In this document: piece after piece, positions 32,350 to 43,267 of the stretch
Layout: each line of letters begins with the position of its first letter
Numbering within the stretch: position 1 is the stretch's first letter
From: Leishmania mexicana MHOM/GT/2001/U1103
Lineage: Eukaryota > Euglenozoa > Kinetoplastea > Trypanosomatida > Trypanosomatidae
Assembly (NCBI RefSeq): GCF_000234665.1
Contig: NC_018337.1
Location: forward strand, 248,001 to 312,000
DNA length: 64,000 bases
Direction: 5' to 3'
Notes under the pieces: model-generated
What the model was told of the DNA's origin: nothing
Seen by the model: the letters and a program-made list of their open reading frames with translations, nothing else
Database searches by the model: none
Position numbers and translations under genes: made by a program

Positions 32350-35300
32350 ATGGGAAAAGCACGTGTCATGTCAAGCAGCACCTTGACGGGCGTTGACGTC
32401 AGAGCATCGCGGAGTCGCTCCACCTTTCTCGTGCATGGGGTACTGCGGCGTATCCCGGGATACGCCTTCCTTCTGATTCACTTGTGCTTTCTTCACATTC
32501 TGTGGGGGCAACTGGTGGACCAATTCTTCAACGCGACGATCACTTTCACGAATACCAACGTTACCAAAACGGACCTGGCCAAGGAGGCATTCATTCGTGT
32601 ATGTAACAGGATTTGTCGGTCGGTAAACCAGACACTGCTGCATGGACTAGTGGATGTTTTGAAGACGAAGAGCGGCGCGGGAGCGACCGGCGCGCTTGCG
32701 GCGTCACGAGAAATTCTTGCCTTTTTGTGGAAGTCTCCGTCTAGCATGGTGCTCTTCTTCGGCCTTGCATTCATCTGTCTCAACAGTGTACTCGCTGCAT
32801 TGCGGCTCTTCACCGGTTTCCTCAGCAGCCTCACAGCGCTATGTCGGAGTCGACGGCAGCTGGAGCGGGGTGGCTCGCGGAAGCCAGTGCCACTGCACAT
32901 CACTATGCGGTATGGCAACGGGTATGACAGCATGCTTCGTTTCACTCTGGCTGCTGTTGAGCTGGCCTGGTTCATGAGCTACCCTGTGTTGAGCTCGGCA
33001 GAATTCGCGAAGAGCACTGCGGACAAGACGCGTGGTGTGCCTGGGGTGACGGAGCCGACGTATGCTTCTCTGCGCCAACTCCAGGTGCGTCACCAAGCCA
33101 TCGCCAGCTTCCAAATTGAGGCCTCGCTCCTTCTCCCTCCGCAGCTGTTCGAGTCAACAGCCGACGCCATCGCCGCTGGCGCGTTTGTGATCATATTCGT
33201 GAAGGTGGTACTGGGAGTTGTAGTAGCGCTGGATGCGCAGCGCCTCTTTCACGGCCTTGTCGGGGTGCGGCCCCTTTTCATACCGAACGGGTGGGAGCGA
33301 TGTCCCGTATGCGGCGCTCTCTGGAAGCGGTCCCGCAAGGTCACCAACGCGGTCCACCTGTGCCCCAAGATTTTCACTGCCACACCGTTGCTCTCAGGCA
33401 GCTCTCCTGGCGCGACAGCATCGGACACGGAGGGGGAGGAGGAGGAAGACATGCGAGGGCAGGTGCCGGGCACGGTAAGGAGTAGTGTGGGTGACCGCAG
33501 GCGCGTTGGCCCCCCAACGGAAGCAACCCATCGCCCCGGCGACGCCTTTCCCAACCCGAACACGGTCTCGTTTGCCTCGTTGGTGACAGACAGCTGGGTC
33601 AGCCCTCTCATGAACTTCACTCTGCTCTCCCCCCTCAACACCTTCTCGCCCCCGCCCTTGTCCTCCATCACCGATGACGGACGTGGTCATTGGCGCGCAC
33701 TGCTGCGTGTAGTGGACCGACTACCGAGACTTCCACGCTCTCTGCGCACGCGAGACACGATCGACGAGCCAGCGTGGGCGCTGTGGCAGCGCCGACACGA
33801 GCTTGCTGCTCACGGAGAGGCTAGGTGGTTGGAGCGCAGTTTTATGGCCATCACAGGACCTATCCGCCGCGTCCTGCTGCGTGCCTTCGCAGTCTTCTTC
33901 CTCCCTCCCTCCGCGCGCGGAGCGGACACCCGACAGGACGCATGGGGTCCTGTCCGTAGTGGCTCGTCGCTCTTTCGCGTGTTTCTGCGCCACCCCAGCG
34001 GCCGTCAGTTTGTGCTTGTCTGTGTCCCGCTGAAGCTGACCCAAGACTTGCTGTCGCTGCTGGCCCCGCGAGTCGTAAAGTCGCTGGTGGCCTTTCTGAA
34101 GGAGGTGAGCGCATCGAACGTCAGCGTACGTCAGAGCTACCTCGGCCGCGGCCTCCTGATTTGCCTGAGTCTCATTCTGGTCGTGTCGCTTCAAGCTCTC
34201 TTTTTCCAGCTGTACCTGACCCACCTGTACGCCGCCTGCCTCAAGTCCGCCTCCGCATTGAAGACGTTGCTGCTGCGGCAGGCTCTGGCAACGCCATTGG
34301 CGTACGCCGGTGGAGGCAGGGGCGGTGGCGGCAAGAGGGCCCCCATGTCACCCTCGGCATCCGAAATCCCGCATTCCCCCACTCGCCCGAGTGAGAAGAA
34401 CGACGGGAAAGTAAAAGATGGGCTGTCCTTGTCAACGGTAATACCAACAGCTGAGGAAGTGACCACCACCCCTACGCTGTCACGCGAAGGCGTAATCATG
34501 TCACTTCTGACCGTCGACGTCACCAACTGCGCCGACTGCCTCATCTTCTTGCACAACGTGTGGGGTCACCCCTTCGTGATCATATCATCCTTGATGAGTA
34601 TGTACACATACGTCGGTCTCTTCTCTACGCTCGCTACGTTTGCCGCTCTCATCGCGCTGATTCCCCTGAACCGCAGCAGTGCCGCCCGCGTGCGCACAGC
34701 GCAGCAGCAAGCAAAAAACAACGAGTCTCGTCTCAGCGATCTCACCGCTGCCCTCTCGTCAATGCGCACAGTGAAGTCCATGGCACTGGAGGAGTGCCTC
34801 GTTGGGCGAGTGGAGGAAGCCCGCGTGAGAGAGAGTGATGGAACGAAGCTCGTTGGACAAGCAGAGAGCGTCGCTGCGGCGCAAACGGAAGTGACAACGT
34901 TGCTGGTCGCGCTCGTGTGCTGCGGGTCGTACCTTCTCACCGGTGGCGTCATGGACGCGGCGGTTCTGGTGCCGACGATGGCGGCGCTGCAGGTGATGCG
35001 GTTCCCTGTGTGGACGCTGCCGCACCTCTACTCGCAAGTCTCTCGCGGCTACACCTCGATGCAACGCATCGAGCGCTTTCTCTCCGAGCTCGAAGCCGGC
35101 GAGAACGCCAGCACCGCCTACGTGGAGCATCGCCTACGTCAGCAAAACGGCGAGGGTGCGGCGAGAGAAGTTCAGTCATCGGTTGCCGTAGCTGTGAGGG
35201 CCGGCGAAGTGCGATGTGACCGTGGCACATTCGCATGGAGCACGCAGGCAGCCGTGGCAGATCAAATCGCATTCGACAACGCCCTCTCCTGCAGCTCCCC

Positions 35301-38300
35301 GAAAGGGTTGCGCGCCTATGCCCGCTCACCGAACGCTGCGTCCAAGGAAGGTGACAGGCGAGGGGAAGAGGATGCCGCTTCAAGTTCTATGTTCAGCGTG
35401 TATAGTAGTCCGCGGGAGAGCGCCTCTCGCGCGGTCGTTCTACACGGCATCACCCTCAACATCTTTCCGGGTGAGTTTGTCGTGGTGCATGGTCCCACAG
35501 GGTGTGGGAAAAGCGCCCTGCTACTTTCCATGCTAGGAGAGCTGTACGTCATGCCGAATGACAGTGATGCCACGAGCACGAGAAGCACAACAGCAGCGTC
35601 GTCGGAGACGAGGGTTTCATCTGATAGTCAGGGATTTCAGGTGGGCGGTCGTGTGGTGTACTGTGCCGAGGTACCATGGTTGCGCCAGGGGACTATGCGA
35701 GAGAATATTCGCCTCGTCTCCGACGACGTCCCCGAGAGCCCGACGGAGAGAGAGTGGTACAATCGCGTGCTCGAAGCCTGCGCCCTCAAGAATGACATCA
35801 AGGCGTTGGCAAAGGGTGATCGCACCATGGTGGGTGAGGGTGGCTCGAAGTTGTCGGGGGGGCAGCGCGCGAGAGTGGCGCTAGCGCGTGCTGTGTACCG
35901 CTACAGCGAGACGGACGTATTCATCCTTGACGATGTCCTCTCCGCACTCGATGTGGAGGTGCAGAAGCACATCATTGCGAACCTGTTCCATGGACTCCTG
36001 TGTGCTGACGCAGGATCCTCCTCCGCCGAGCAGCGCCGCACAAAAACTGTTGTGCTCGCCACACACGCTGCGGTGAACCTGCTGATGCCAGATCGCGTGC
36101 TCCATCTGTGGCCGGATGGCACACTGCACGAGGACATGACCCACCAGGCGCCGACGGAGGACCAAGTGCACCGGCAGAAGAGCGCGTGGCGCAACGCGAC
36201 GGCGGCGGCGGCGACAAAAGAGCACCGACGGTCCATTCACTACCAGGCCGCTGGCACTGCGGCGGCAGATTTGTCGACGCGCCAGAACGAGTTCCTCCTT
36301 CCTCTGTCCACAAAGTCGAAGCCGGTGGCAGAACCATCACCCAAGCAGTCATCTGCGCCATCCGTGCGGCCGCCTGCGGCCGGCATCGATTCCCTTCTCC
36401 CACGCGCCGCGGATCTGCACCGGCTCTTCATCGAGTACATCGGCGGCGGGCGGCTCTTGTGGTTCTTTGCCCTCAGTGTGACCATGCAGCTTTTCCGGAC
36501 GCTGATGGATAACTGGCTGGGTGTGTACATTTCTCTCTACGATAAGCGTAATGCAGCCTACGAGACCATTTTGCGCAGTACCAAGTCCCAGCGAGCGCGC
36601 AAGTTCATGCTCGACATGCTGTCTCTTGTCGTCCTGCGAGGCGACAAGGCTACGCCGGCCCCACCACCCCCACCGGTGGTCCCCGTCTTCACCATCTTTG
36701 GTGTTCCTGTTGTGTGGCGCAACCCTTTTGTGCTGGACACCGTTGTCGCGCAGTTCCTTGGAACGTACGCCTTCATCGGCTTCAGCGCCGCGCTGCTGTC
36801 GATGATCCGCACCGACTACTTTTTCCGCTCGTATCAGCGCATGGCCGACGCGCTGCAGCTGCATGCAGTGCGCAAGTTGTTCAAGGCGCCGGTCTCCTAC
36901 TTCGACCGCATTCCGTCCAGTCGACTGTTGCAGATTCTCAGTCGCGATCAGGAAGTGGTAGATCGCGCCCTTGGTGAATCGGTTCAGCTCATATTTCTGA
37001 CAATTCTCCAGCTCTTCGGGATGGTGTGCTTCAACGCTATCCACTTCGGCCCTTTCATCGCTGTGTTTCCGATATCCGCGCTTCTCTTCTACCATCTGAC
37101 AGTTCGCTTTCTATCCTTCACCAAGCAAGTTCGCGCCCTGGAAGGTGTGCTGCAGAGTCGATCAGTTGCCGTCATGAAGGATGCCGTGAACGGGGCGATC
37201 ACGATTCGAGCCTTCGGTGCGGTGCTACAGGATCAGCTTGTGCAGGAGATGGACGAGGCGCTCGACGCTGTTCACATCGCCGCCAACGCCGGACTTACGG
37301 CGGATCGCTGGGTTGCCCTGCGGCTGGAGTTTGTTGCCCTTGCCTTAACTTCAGCGCTCGCACTCCTTTCGGTTCTGACGGTGTGTCTGTCGGCAACGAC
37401 GTCCGCAGGCAGCGCGGCGTTTGCCGGACTGGGCATCATTTCCAGCATGACCGCGTCGCGCTCCCTGTCGATGCTGTGCCGGCGCTTCGGCATGTTTCAG
37501 AACCAGTTCGTCAGCGCTGAGCAGCTTCTGCGCCTCGAGGAAGAGATACCAGCGGAAGAGACACCTGCAGCCGCAGAGGGTTGCAGCGATGATGAGTCCT
37601 CGGCGTCGGAGCGCTGCGCCGCCACGGAAGCGGGCACGTGCCTGCTGCTCGATGTACGCCACCTGTGTGCGAAATACCAACCACAACTTCCGTGGGTGCT
37701 GTCGGACATCTGTTTCACGCTGCGCCCGGGCGAGTGTGTGGGCCTGATTGGCCGTACAGGCAACGGCAAGTCGTCCCTCTTCAATGCCTTGCTTGGGCTC
37801 ATGGACGTCGTGGAGGGTGAAATCCGTATTCCTGGCGCGCTGTTTTCTTCCTCACCACAGCCAAAGGCACGACAACTCAACGCGATCCACCTCCCGCAGC
37901 ATGAGCTTCGCAAGAACTACTTCCAGCTGGTCTCCCAGGAACCGCTTCTCCTGCAAGGCACATGTCGCACCAACCTCCTCCTCGGCCTCGATGACGACAG
38001 TGCTGCGTCTCTGGGGGCATCTGATGAGCCCCGGGTCACAGTTGACGCGGAGGCCCTAGACGCGCGCCTGAGCGCGGTTCTGCGGAAGGTGGCCCTAGAT
38101 GAACTTCTCGAGCCGTCGTCCACCATGCCACTCCCGGGACAGCCGGCCGTAACTGGCGGCGATGGTGAGGTTGCGTCATCAGCAACCCGCGACGCAGAGG
38201 AGTCCGCCTCTGACTCTACCGCATCCCCAACCTCTACCGCCGACGTCGCCACCCGCGCGCTGGACCACGTCGTCACCGCTGGTGGATCAAACCTTTCCGC

Positions 38301-38622
38301 CGGACAACGCCAACTGTTGTGCCTCGCCCGCGCCATCCTGCACCGACCACACGTGGTTTTACTGGACGAAGTTAGCTCACGGGTGGACCGACGCACGGAT
38401 GACCTGATCCAGCGAGTCATCAAAGAAGAGATGCTATGCCGCGGTGGTGAGGGCGACGGCGACAGAAGTGCCGTGAAAAGCGGCGTCCTTCTCATTGCCC
38501 ATCGCCTGGAGACTATCATGTCCCTGTGCGATAGCGTCGTCGTCATAGAGAAGGGCAGGTGTGTCGCGCACTTGTCAAAAGAGGAGGTCAACTGTTTGGA
38601 GGACTTGGAGTCATACCTCTGA
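32350..38622 (+). CDS. ABC transporter, ABCC (MRP)-like full transporter (2090 aa)
   Basis: A membrane ATP-driven transporter with two halves. Hydrophobic segments near the N-terminus suggest an extra TMD0-like region; TMD1 begins near residue 555 and TMD2 near 1360. NBD1 has Walker A at about 1048 (G-P-T-G-C-G-K-S), signature L-S-G-G-Q near 1168 and Walker B ending I-L-D-D near 1191-1196. NBD2 has Walker A at 1801 (G-R-T-G-N-G-K-S), signature L-S-A-G-Q at 1982 and Walker B L-L-D-E at 2004-2007. Asp instead of Glu after the NBD1 Walker B is the usual ABCC asymmetry. The NBD1 Q-loop reads Y-C-A-E-V-P-W, with Glu where Gln is expected. A CxxC-x14-HxC cluster (Cys318, Cys321, His336, Cys338) lies in a predicted soluble stretch. 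Both H-loop histidines are present. Substrate is unknown; Leishmania ABCC proteins include thiol-conjugate and drug exporters. The start at 32350 follows an AG acceptor; Met at 32368 is an alternative. Confidence 0.9.
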   Translation: MGKARVMSSSTLTGVDVRASRSRSTFLVHGVLRRIPGYAFLLIHLCFLHILWGQLVDQFFNATITFTNTNVTKTDLAKEAFIRVCNRICRSVNQTLLHGLVDVLKTKSGAGATGALAASREILAFLWKSPSSMVLFFGLAFICLNSVLAALRLFTGFLSSLTALCRSRRQLERGGSRKPVPLHITMRYGNGYDSMLRFTLAAVELAWFMSYPVLSSAEFAKSTADKTRGVPGVTEPTYASLRQLQVRHQAIASFQIEASLLLPPQLFESTADAIAAGAFVIIFVKVVLGVVVALDAQRLFHGLVGVRPLFIPNGWERCPVCGALWKRSRKVTNAVHLCPKIFTATPLLSGSSPGATASDTEGEEEEDMRGQVPGTVRSSVGDRRRVGPPTEATHRPGDAFPNPNTVSFASLVTDSWVSPLMNFTLLSPLNTFSPPPLSSITDDGRGHWRALLRVVDRLPRLPRSLRTRDTIDEPAWALWQRRHELAAHGEARWLERSFMAITGPIRRVLLRAFAVFFLPPSARGADTRQDAWGPVRSGSSLFRVFLRHPSGRQFVLVCVPLKLTQDLLSLLAPRVVKSLVAFLKEVSASNVSVRQSYLGRGLLICLSLILVVSLQALFFQLYLTHLYAACLKSASALKTLLLRQALATPLAYAGGGRGGGGKRAPMSPSASEIPHSPTRPSEKNDGKVKDGLSLSTVIPTAEEVTTTPTLSREGVIMSLLTVDVTNCADCLIFLHNVWGHPFVIISSLMSMYTYVGLFSTLATFAALIALIPLNRSSAARVRTAQQQAKNNESRLSDLTAALSSMRTVKSMALEECLVGRVEEARVRESDGTKLVGQAESVAAAQTEVTTLLVALVCCGSYLLTGGVMDAAVLVPTMAALQVMRFPVWTLPHLYSQVSRGYTSMQRIERFLSELEAGENASTAYVEHRLRQQNGEGAAREVQSSVAVAVRAGEVRCDRGTFAWSTQAAVADQIAFDNALSCSSPKGLRAYARSPNAASKEGDRRGEEDAASSSMFSVYSSPRESASRAVVLHGITLNIFPGEFVVVHGPTGCGKSALLLSMLGELYVMPNDSDATSTRSTTAASSETRVSSDSQGFQVGGRVVYCAEVPWLRQGTMRENIRLVSDDVPESPTEREWYNRVLEACALKNDIKALAKGDRTMVGEGGSKLSGGQRARVALARAVYRYSETDVFILDDVLSALDVEVQKHIIANLFHGLLCADAGSSSAEQRRTKTVVLATHAAVNLLMPDRVLHLWPDGTLHEDMTHQAPTEDQVHRQKSAWRNATAAAATKEHRRSIHYQAAGTAAADLSTRQNEFLLPLSTKSKPVAEPSPKQSSAPSVRPPAAGIDSLLPRAADLHRLFIEYIGGGRLLWFFALSVTMQLFRTLMDNWLGVYISLYDKRNAAYETILRSTKSQRARKFMLDMLSLVVLRGDKATPAPPPPPVVPVFTIFGVPVVWRNPFVLDTVVAQFLGTYAFIGFSAALLSMIRTDYFFRSYQRMADALQLHAVRKLFKAPVSYFDRIPSSRLLQILSRDQEVVDRALGESVQLIFLTILQLFGMVCFNAIHFGPFIAVFPISALLFYHLTVRFLSFTKQVRALEGVLQSRSVAVMKDAVNGAITIRAFGAVLQDQLVQEMDEALDAVHIAANAGLTADRWVALRLEFVALALTSALALLSVLTVCLSATTSAGSAAFAGLGIISSMTASRSLSMLCRRFGMFQNQFVSAEQLLRLEEEIPAEETPAAAEGCSDDESSASERCAATEAGTCLLLDVRHLCAKYQPQLPWVLSDICFTLRPGECVGLIGRTGNGKSSLFNALLGLMDVVEGEIRIPGALFSSSPQPKARQLNAIHLPQHELRKNYFQLVSQEPLLLQGTCRTNLLLGLDDDSAASLGASDEPRVTVDAEALDARLSAVLRKVALDELLEPSSTMPLPGQPAVTGGDGEVASSATRDAEESASDSTASPTSTADVATRALDHVVTAGGSNLSAGQRQLLCLARAILHRPHVVLLDEVSSRVDRRTDDLIQRVIKEEMLCRGGEGDGDRSAVKSGVLLIAHRLETIMSLCDSVVVIEKGRCVAHLSKEEVNCLEDLESYL

Positions 38623-38879
38623 GTCGCGCACTGGGTCCTGGGTGGTGGGCCGCTTGTGGATATCTTTTCCTCGAACGGAAACAAGGACGGTGTGATTTGC
38701 TCTTGCTGGGCTTGAAACCACAACTTGAGGTCGGCAGAACTGGCTGTCGCGCACCTGCACAGTGTCTTCCCACCAAACCACACCGACTAACGCCATTTCA
38801 GCTGTTATTTTTCTCCTTTGCCGCCTGCGAACGCCGTTGGCACATTTACTTGCCTGAAATTGCCCGGCCGGCCTCACCT
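38623..38879. other. 3' flank of the ABC transporter
   Basis: Ordinary-looking sequence after the transporter stop; presumably 3' UTR. The character changes sharply from about 38880. Confidence 0.5.
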
Positions 38880-41800
38880 CGAGACGAGAAGCCGGCACTC
38901 CAAATGACCTTGTCGGACTGCGCGCGCGCCCCCGGCAACCCCTCTACCCAAGCTGTCCGCCCCCCCATTCGACAACAAAACCCGCCATGGCGGCAGAAGC
39001 CAACCAGGCGTCGAGCCCCCCCCCCCCACTGGGGAGGCGACGAGCCCCTTGGCGGCCCGCCCCCACCACGCGCCGCGACAGGGGCACCACCCTCGAGGCA
39101 CGGGTGGCCACGCGCACATCCACCACCAGAACAAAAGACCCACAAGCAACCCCAAGGCCGAAGCCCCAACACAACCCATCACACCAAAGCAACCTGACCA
39201 CGTTTACCCCCCCCCACGGCGAAACGACGCAAACCCCACCCTCCGGGAGCTAGGTACAACATTCCCAGGGGCCCCCACCCTCCCGCGCCAAAGCGGGTTT
39301 GACGGAGAAACCCACCCCTTTGCGCAACACACCTCCCCCGAATACTTTCTGGCACCCTTGCGCTGAAGAGCCTTTTCTTCCCCTCTCCCTTTTCCTCCGC
39401 CCGTTTTGGCTCTCTTGCGGCCGCGCGTTCCCGGGTGCCCCTTCCCCCGCCGGTGTGGCTGGGTGGCAGCGTGCGCCCCTCTTTCCCCCGGCACCCCCGC
39501 GGCCCCCCCCCGCCGCGCCCCGCCTTCCCGGGGGGCAGCCGGCGGGGGGGTCTTTCCCGCGTGGCCTAGGGGCCGCGGGTGGGGGGCGGGCCGGCCAGGC
39601 CCCTGGGCGCGCCCGCAGGCCCCCACAACCCCCACCACGAGAACGGCAAGCGCGGGGCGCACCCACGAAAAGGCACGCAAAACCCAGAAACGCCACAGCC
39701 AACAAACAGACAAACCCCAAGGACCACCACCCCCATCGCAAACACCCCAAAAAACAACCGAGGGCGGAAACCACCACGACGGCGACTATTTGGAAAAAAA
39801 CAAAGCCCCCATAAGCAAAACACGAAATTTTCCGACGCGCGGTTGCCCCAGAAAGGCGCGCAGCCCACAGCCTGCGCCAGGGAAAAGCCAACCTAAGGAA
39901 ACCCCGCCTTTCCCCGGAGTGCGGGCAAACAGCGAAAAACCCAAAGCCGCACAGGGCCAGACGCCCCAGCAAGCATTTGCGGCGCGCTTTTAGGCCCGCG
40001 GTCAGGAAACCCCACCCTGCGACCCCGCGGGTCCGCAGGGGTCCTTTATTTATAAACAATCACCTTTTTCCTCCGAATGCCTTTACCACCCGGCACACAC
40101 GAGGCCCTCCAAACACCGGCGGGGGGCCCCAAGATTTCCCAAAAAACACCCACGCTGCGCGCTGAACGGCGAAGGCGAGAAAAAGCGGCTTCGGACCCAC
40201 CAACGCCCCGCCGAAAAAAACCACCCGCCCCACAAACGCCACAAACAAAAACAGCATTTACCCCCCAACCCGGACAATTGCCGTATGTGGAAACCAGAAC
40301 CTTGCGAATAGCATGCGGTCAGCTTTCGGCCGGAAATACCACCCCCAGACTGGCGCCAAAAAAGGAATTAACCCCAACCCACGCCCTTTTGAGCCCCATT
40401 ATCCGACGAAAAAAAAAACGCGCGCCAAGCTCTTGGGGATAAGGGTCTTGTCCGAAAAACTTCTCCGCCACCACAGCATTTTCCAGCCCACGCCCCGAGC
40501 GCAACCAGCAAGCGTTCTTTTGACGGAGCCGTCGCCCCCAAACTCGAAAAAAACACCTTAACGCGGCGCATTGGCGGGAGCGCGCAACGGTTTCTGTTTC
40601 CAAACCCCCCGGCCCGCCAACCCCAGAACACCCGTTGGGCCTTTAAGGGCGCCCCGGGTGAGCAATGCGGGGGCCAAACGGATGAGCCTGTGCGCACGCC
40701 GGCGTCGGCTATATTAGCAGGGTCACGTTTGGCAAAGGCGTGGCACCTGGAGGCCCCATATTTGCGGGCTTGTCACGGACAAAATAAAACATTTTTGATC
40801 TTTTATTTAACAGGCGGCGGGCGCGGCCCGCGCCACAACCCCGACCACACGCAAAAGGCAAACCAGCGCTTTCCCCACCCCTTAAAGCACGCCACCAAAG
40901 AAAAAAAATCATCAAAAAAATTATTCGGCGGAGGGCTATCGGTTTTGGCCGAAATTTTCACAAAACGACGCCTCGCGGCTAAGAAAAGCGCGAAAACAAC
41001 TTCCGAAAAAGACCTTTTGTTTTTGTTTTTCCTTTTTGGCGCCGCGTTTGTTCGGACAAAAACGGCCCGCTTTCCGGCGAAGGCTCTCTGAATATTGCCG
41101 GTGGGAAACAAAAATGGGAAGAGGTGGGGGGTGGGGGGAAGAATTTTCGGAACGCAGTCCTCCTTTAAAGAAAACGCATCTGGCAAACGAAAAATAAGCA
41201 TACCTTCGGTTTGGGTCTGCGCGGAGCTGGGGTACACGTAAAAAAGGCCCTTTTTTCCTGCAAGTATTTGGGTCCAGAAATCATTTATTCCGGCTTCATC
41301 TCCTTTTTCGTTTTCAGAAGGTTTGCGCACGATTGGCCTTCGGCAAGAGAAGCCCTTGTCTTGTCAAAAGGTTTCTGTGCTGAAAAACCCCATGCTCAGC
41401 AGAAGTCAGCGTCTGGGATTTGCATGCGGTGGTTTTTTTTTTAACGCAAAGGGTGGGTGCGCGATTCGGCAGGGCGTAGGCCACGTGAAAAAGAATAGTG
41501 TCGTTTGCTTTCGGGCAAAATTTTTGGAAGGCGTGTGGTGACAAGGTGGATGGCGTATTTTGCTTTAATAGAGGATATCGTCGGAACCTTTTCTGTTTTT
41601 TTTTTATGTTCTGGGATGGTAAAATTCTGTTTGTCCGGGTGCTTTTTCCCGGTGTCTTTTTTGGTCTGCTCTATATGAGGGGTGGGTTGCTAACGAATCC
41701 GCCAGCGCATTCTTCTCCAATAGGAAGCGGTCGTGGGGCTCCTTTGGGAAACCGAGCGTTGGGGGAGGCGGGGAGGATAAGCACAGGAAACATTGTGTTG

Positions 41801-42980
41801 CCCCAGCGCTTGCAAAGGCATGGTGTTTTTGTGGGCGGTTTCTGTTTTTTTTTTATTTCCATCTTAAGTTTTTTTTTTTTTTTGGTTTCGGTGACTGCCG
41901 TGCAGCGCGCCCAAGCCGCAGAACGCTCGTTTTTTTCCGACAATATTGGCTGGAAGGATGTATGGGACACATCCTATAAGCGCATTTGTTCTGGGAGGGG
42001 GGGTGCTTTTGGTTGCCTTTATCACGCCCGGGGTGCGTTCCAGGGTCGTTTTGCTGGCTTCTCTTTCTGGCGTGGCGTGCCCCGGGGGGGGGGGGCCTGG
42101 GATGCGCCTGTGGTGCGCGGGGCCCCTCGGGATCAGCTAAAGTAAAGGCCAAGTGGGGTTGCGTGGTTTTGGGGTTTCTGGCTTTGTGCCTGTTGACCCT
42201 TTGCGGTTGGCGAACGCCTGCGTGGGTCGTGTGTGCCGGGGGCCGGTGATGGCTGGCTGTCGAAAAGGGTCTCTGTTTGTGTTTTTTTGTCCTTGTAGGA
42301 AAGCTCTTTCTTTTTTTATTTGAAAGGGGTCCCGCTAGCCCCGTCGCGCAAAGCGCGTTGTTGGTGGTGTTGGTTCTGTGTTCCCGCTTTGTTCTCTTCG
42401 GTTTTGTGGCCCGGGGGGTGGGGGGCGTGGGGCCCCCGTGTCTGCCGGCGCCGCGCCGCTGGGGTTTTAAAAGGCCAGGCGCCGGCAACTTAGGGGCCTC
42501 ATGGCGGTTTATCTCTGGTGATGCCGGTGTGGTTGTGGATGGTGTTTTCTTTGAATGGCCTGCTGGGGTGTGTGTCTGTGTGGTGTTCGTTTGGTCGGTG
42601 GGTTTTCCGCGCGGCTCGTGCGTTTCCTGTTTTTCCCTCGCTGGGGGCTTCTGTGGGGGCCCTGCGCCGCCCCCCCGGACCCCCCCCGCCCCTGCCCCTG
42701 CCCCGAGGCCCCCCGCCCCCGCCCGGGCCTCGGGGCCTCCCCACCAAAGGGAGGCGGGAAACCGGCACCCGCGACGCCGACCGCGCCCACCCCAACGAAA
42801 GGCAGCGGGGCGGGGCGGGGCTCGGGGGGCGAAGGGAGGGGCCGGGGGCGGGGTGGGTAACCGGTTTCGCCTCGGGGGAGGGCGAGGCGCATCACGCAAA
42901 GGCAGAAAAGCCGCACGGGGGACTGTTGGGAACAGTTGGATTGGTTAATTTTGAAGGTTTCTGTTTTTCATTCGGCGGGC
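38880..42980. other. Anomalous low-complexity block, probable assembly or base-calling artefact
   Basis: About 4.1 kb unlike anything else in the window. It has long C runs on the left (39019-39028), G runs (42087-42096) and T runs (41869-41883) on the right, and A runs in between. The plus strand is A/C-rich from about 38.9 to 40.9 kb and G/T-rich from about 41.4 to 42.95 kb, the pattern expected if the right half is a noisy reverse complement of the left. Two short stretches support that: 39614-39640 against the complement of about 42630-42660, and 39420-39480 against the complement of about 42720-42790. Long frames exist on both strands but have Pro/Thr/Lys/Gly composition typical of noise. 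I find no credible gene, tRNA or mobile element. It lies in a convergent strand-switch interval. Confidence 0.65.
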
Positions 42981-42988
42981 CAACATTA

Positions 42989-43267
42989 TCAAAATTCATT
43001 CTTGTTACACACCTCATTTAACGGCTTTGACGCGGTCTTTCCGCTTCGCTGCTTGCGCCAGTATAAAGTAGCGTAGGACGGTCCAGGTGTATCCACTGGT
43101 TTGTAGGGCATCCGCCCAACCATGCCGCTCACGCTCATGAACCGGAACGTGGAAAGGCGATCGCACTTGGGACAGTGATCTGTTCGTGTAAGGAGCCTAC
43201 GGGTGAAGCTGTTCGAGACGAGGAACTCGTAGGCATAGCCGCATTTCAGACATGAAAATACCGCCAT
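42989..43267 (-). CDS. Small zinc-ribbon protein, hypothetical (92 aa)
   Basis: Reads M-A-V-F-S-C-L-K-C-G-Y-A-Y-E-F and then D-H-C-P-K-C-D: Cys6, Cys9, Cys32 and Cys35 make a clean zinc-ribbon arrangement. The rest is basic with aromatic residues (P-S-Y-A-T-L-Y-W-R-K). A longer frame begins at 43324, but the Met at 43267 puts the first knuckle near the N-terminus as is usual for such proteins. The stop at 42989-42991 lies within a few bases of the anomalous block, so the last residues (after about residue 80) may not be genuine. It is the most downstream gene of the minus-strand group. Function unknown; zinc ribbons often bind nucleic acid or protein. Confidence 0.6.
   Translation of the reverse strand: MAVFSCLKCGYAYEFLVSNSFTRRLLTRTDHCPKCDRLSTFRFMSVSGMVGRMPYKPVDTPGPSYATLYWRKQRSGKTASKPLNEVCNKNEF

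Noticed and set aside
38944..42948. Many open frames of 60-350 codons in the anomalous block
   Set aside because: Overlapping on both strands, homopolymer-driven composition, no motifs; best explained by poor sequence.
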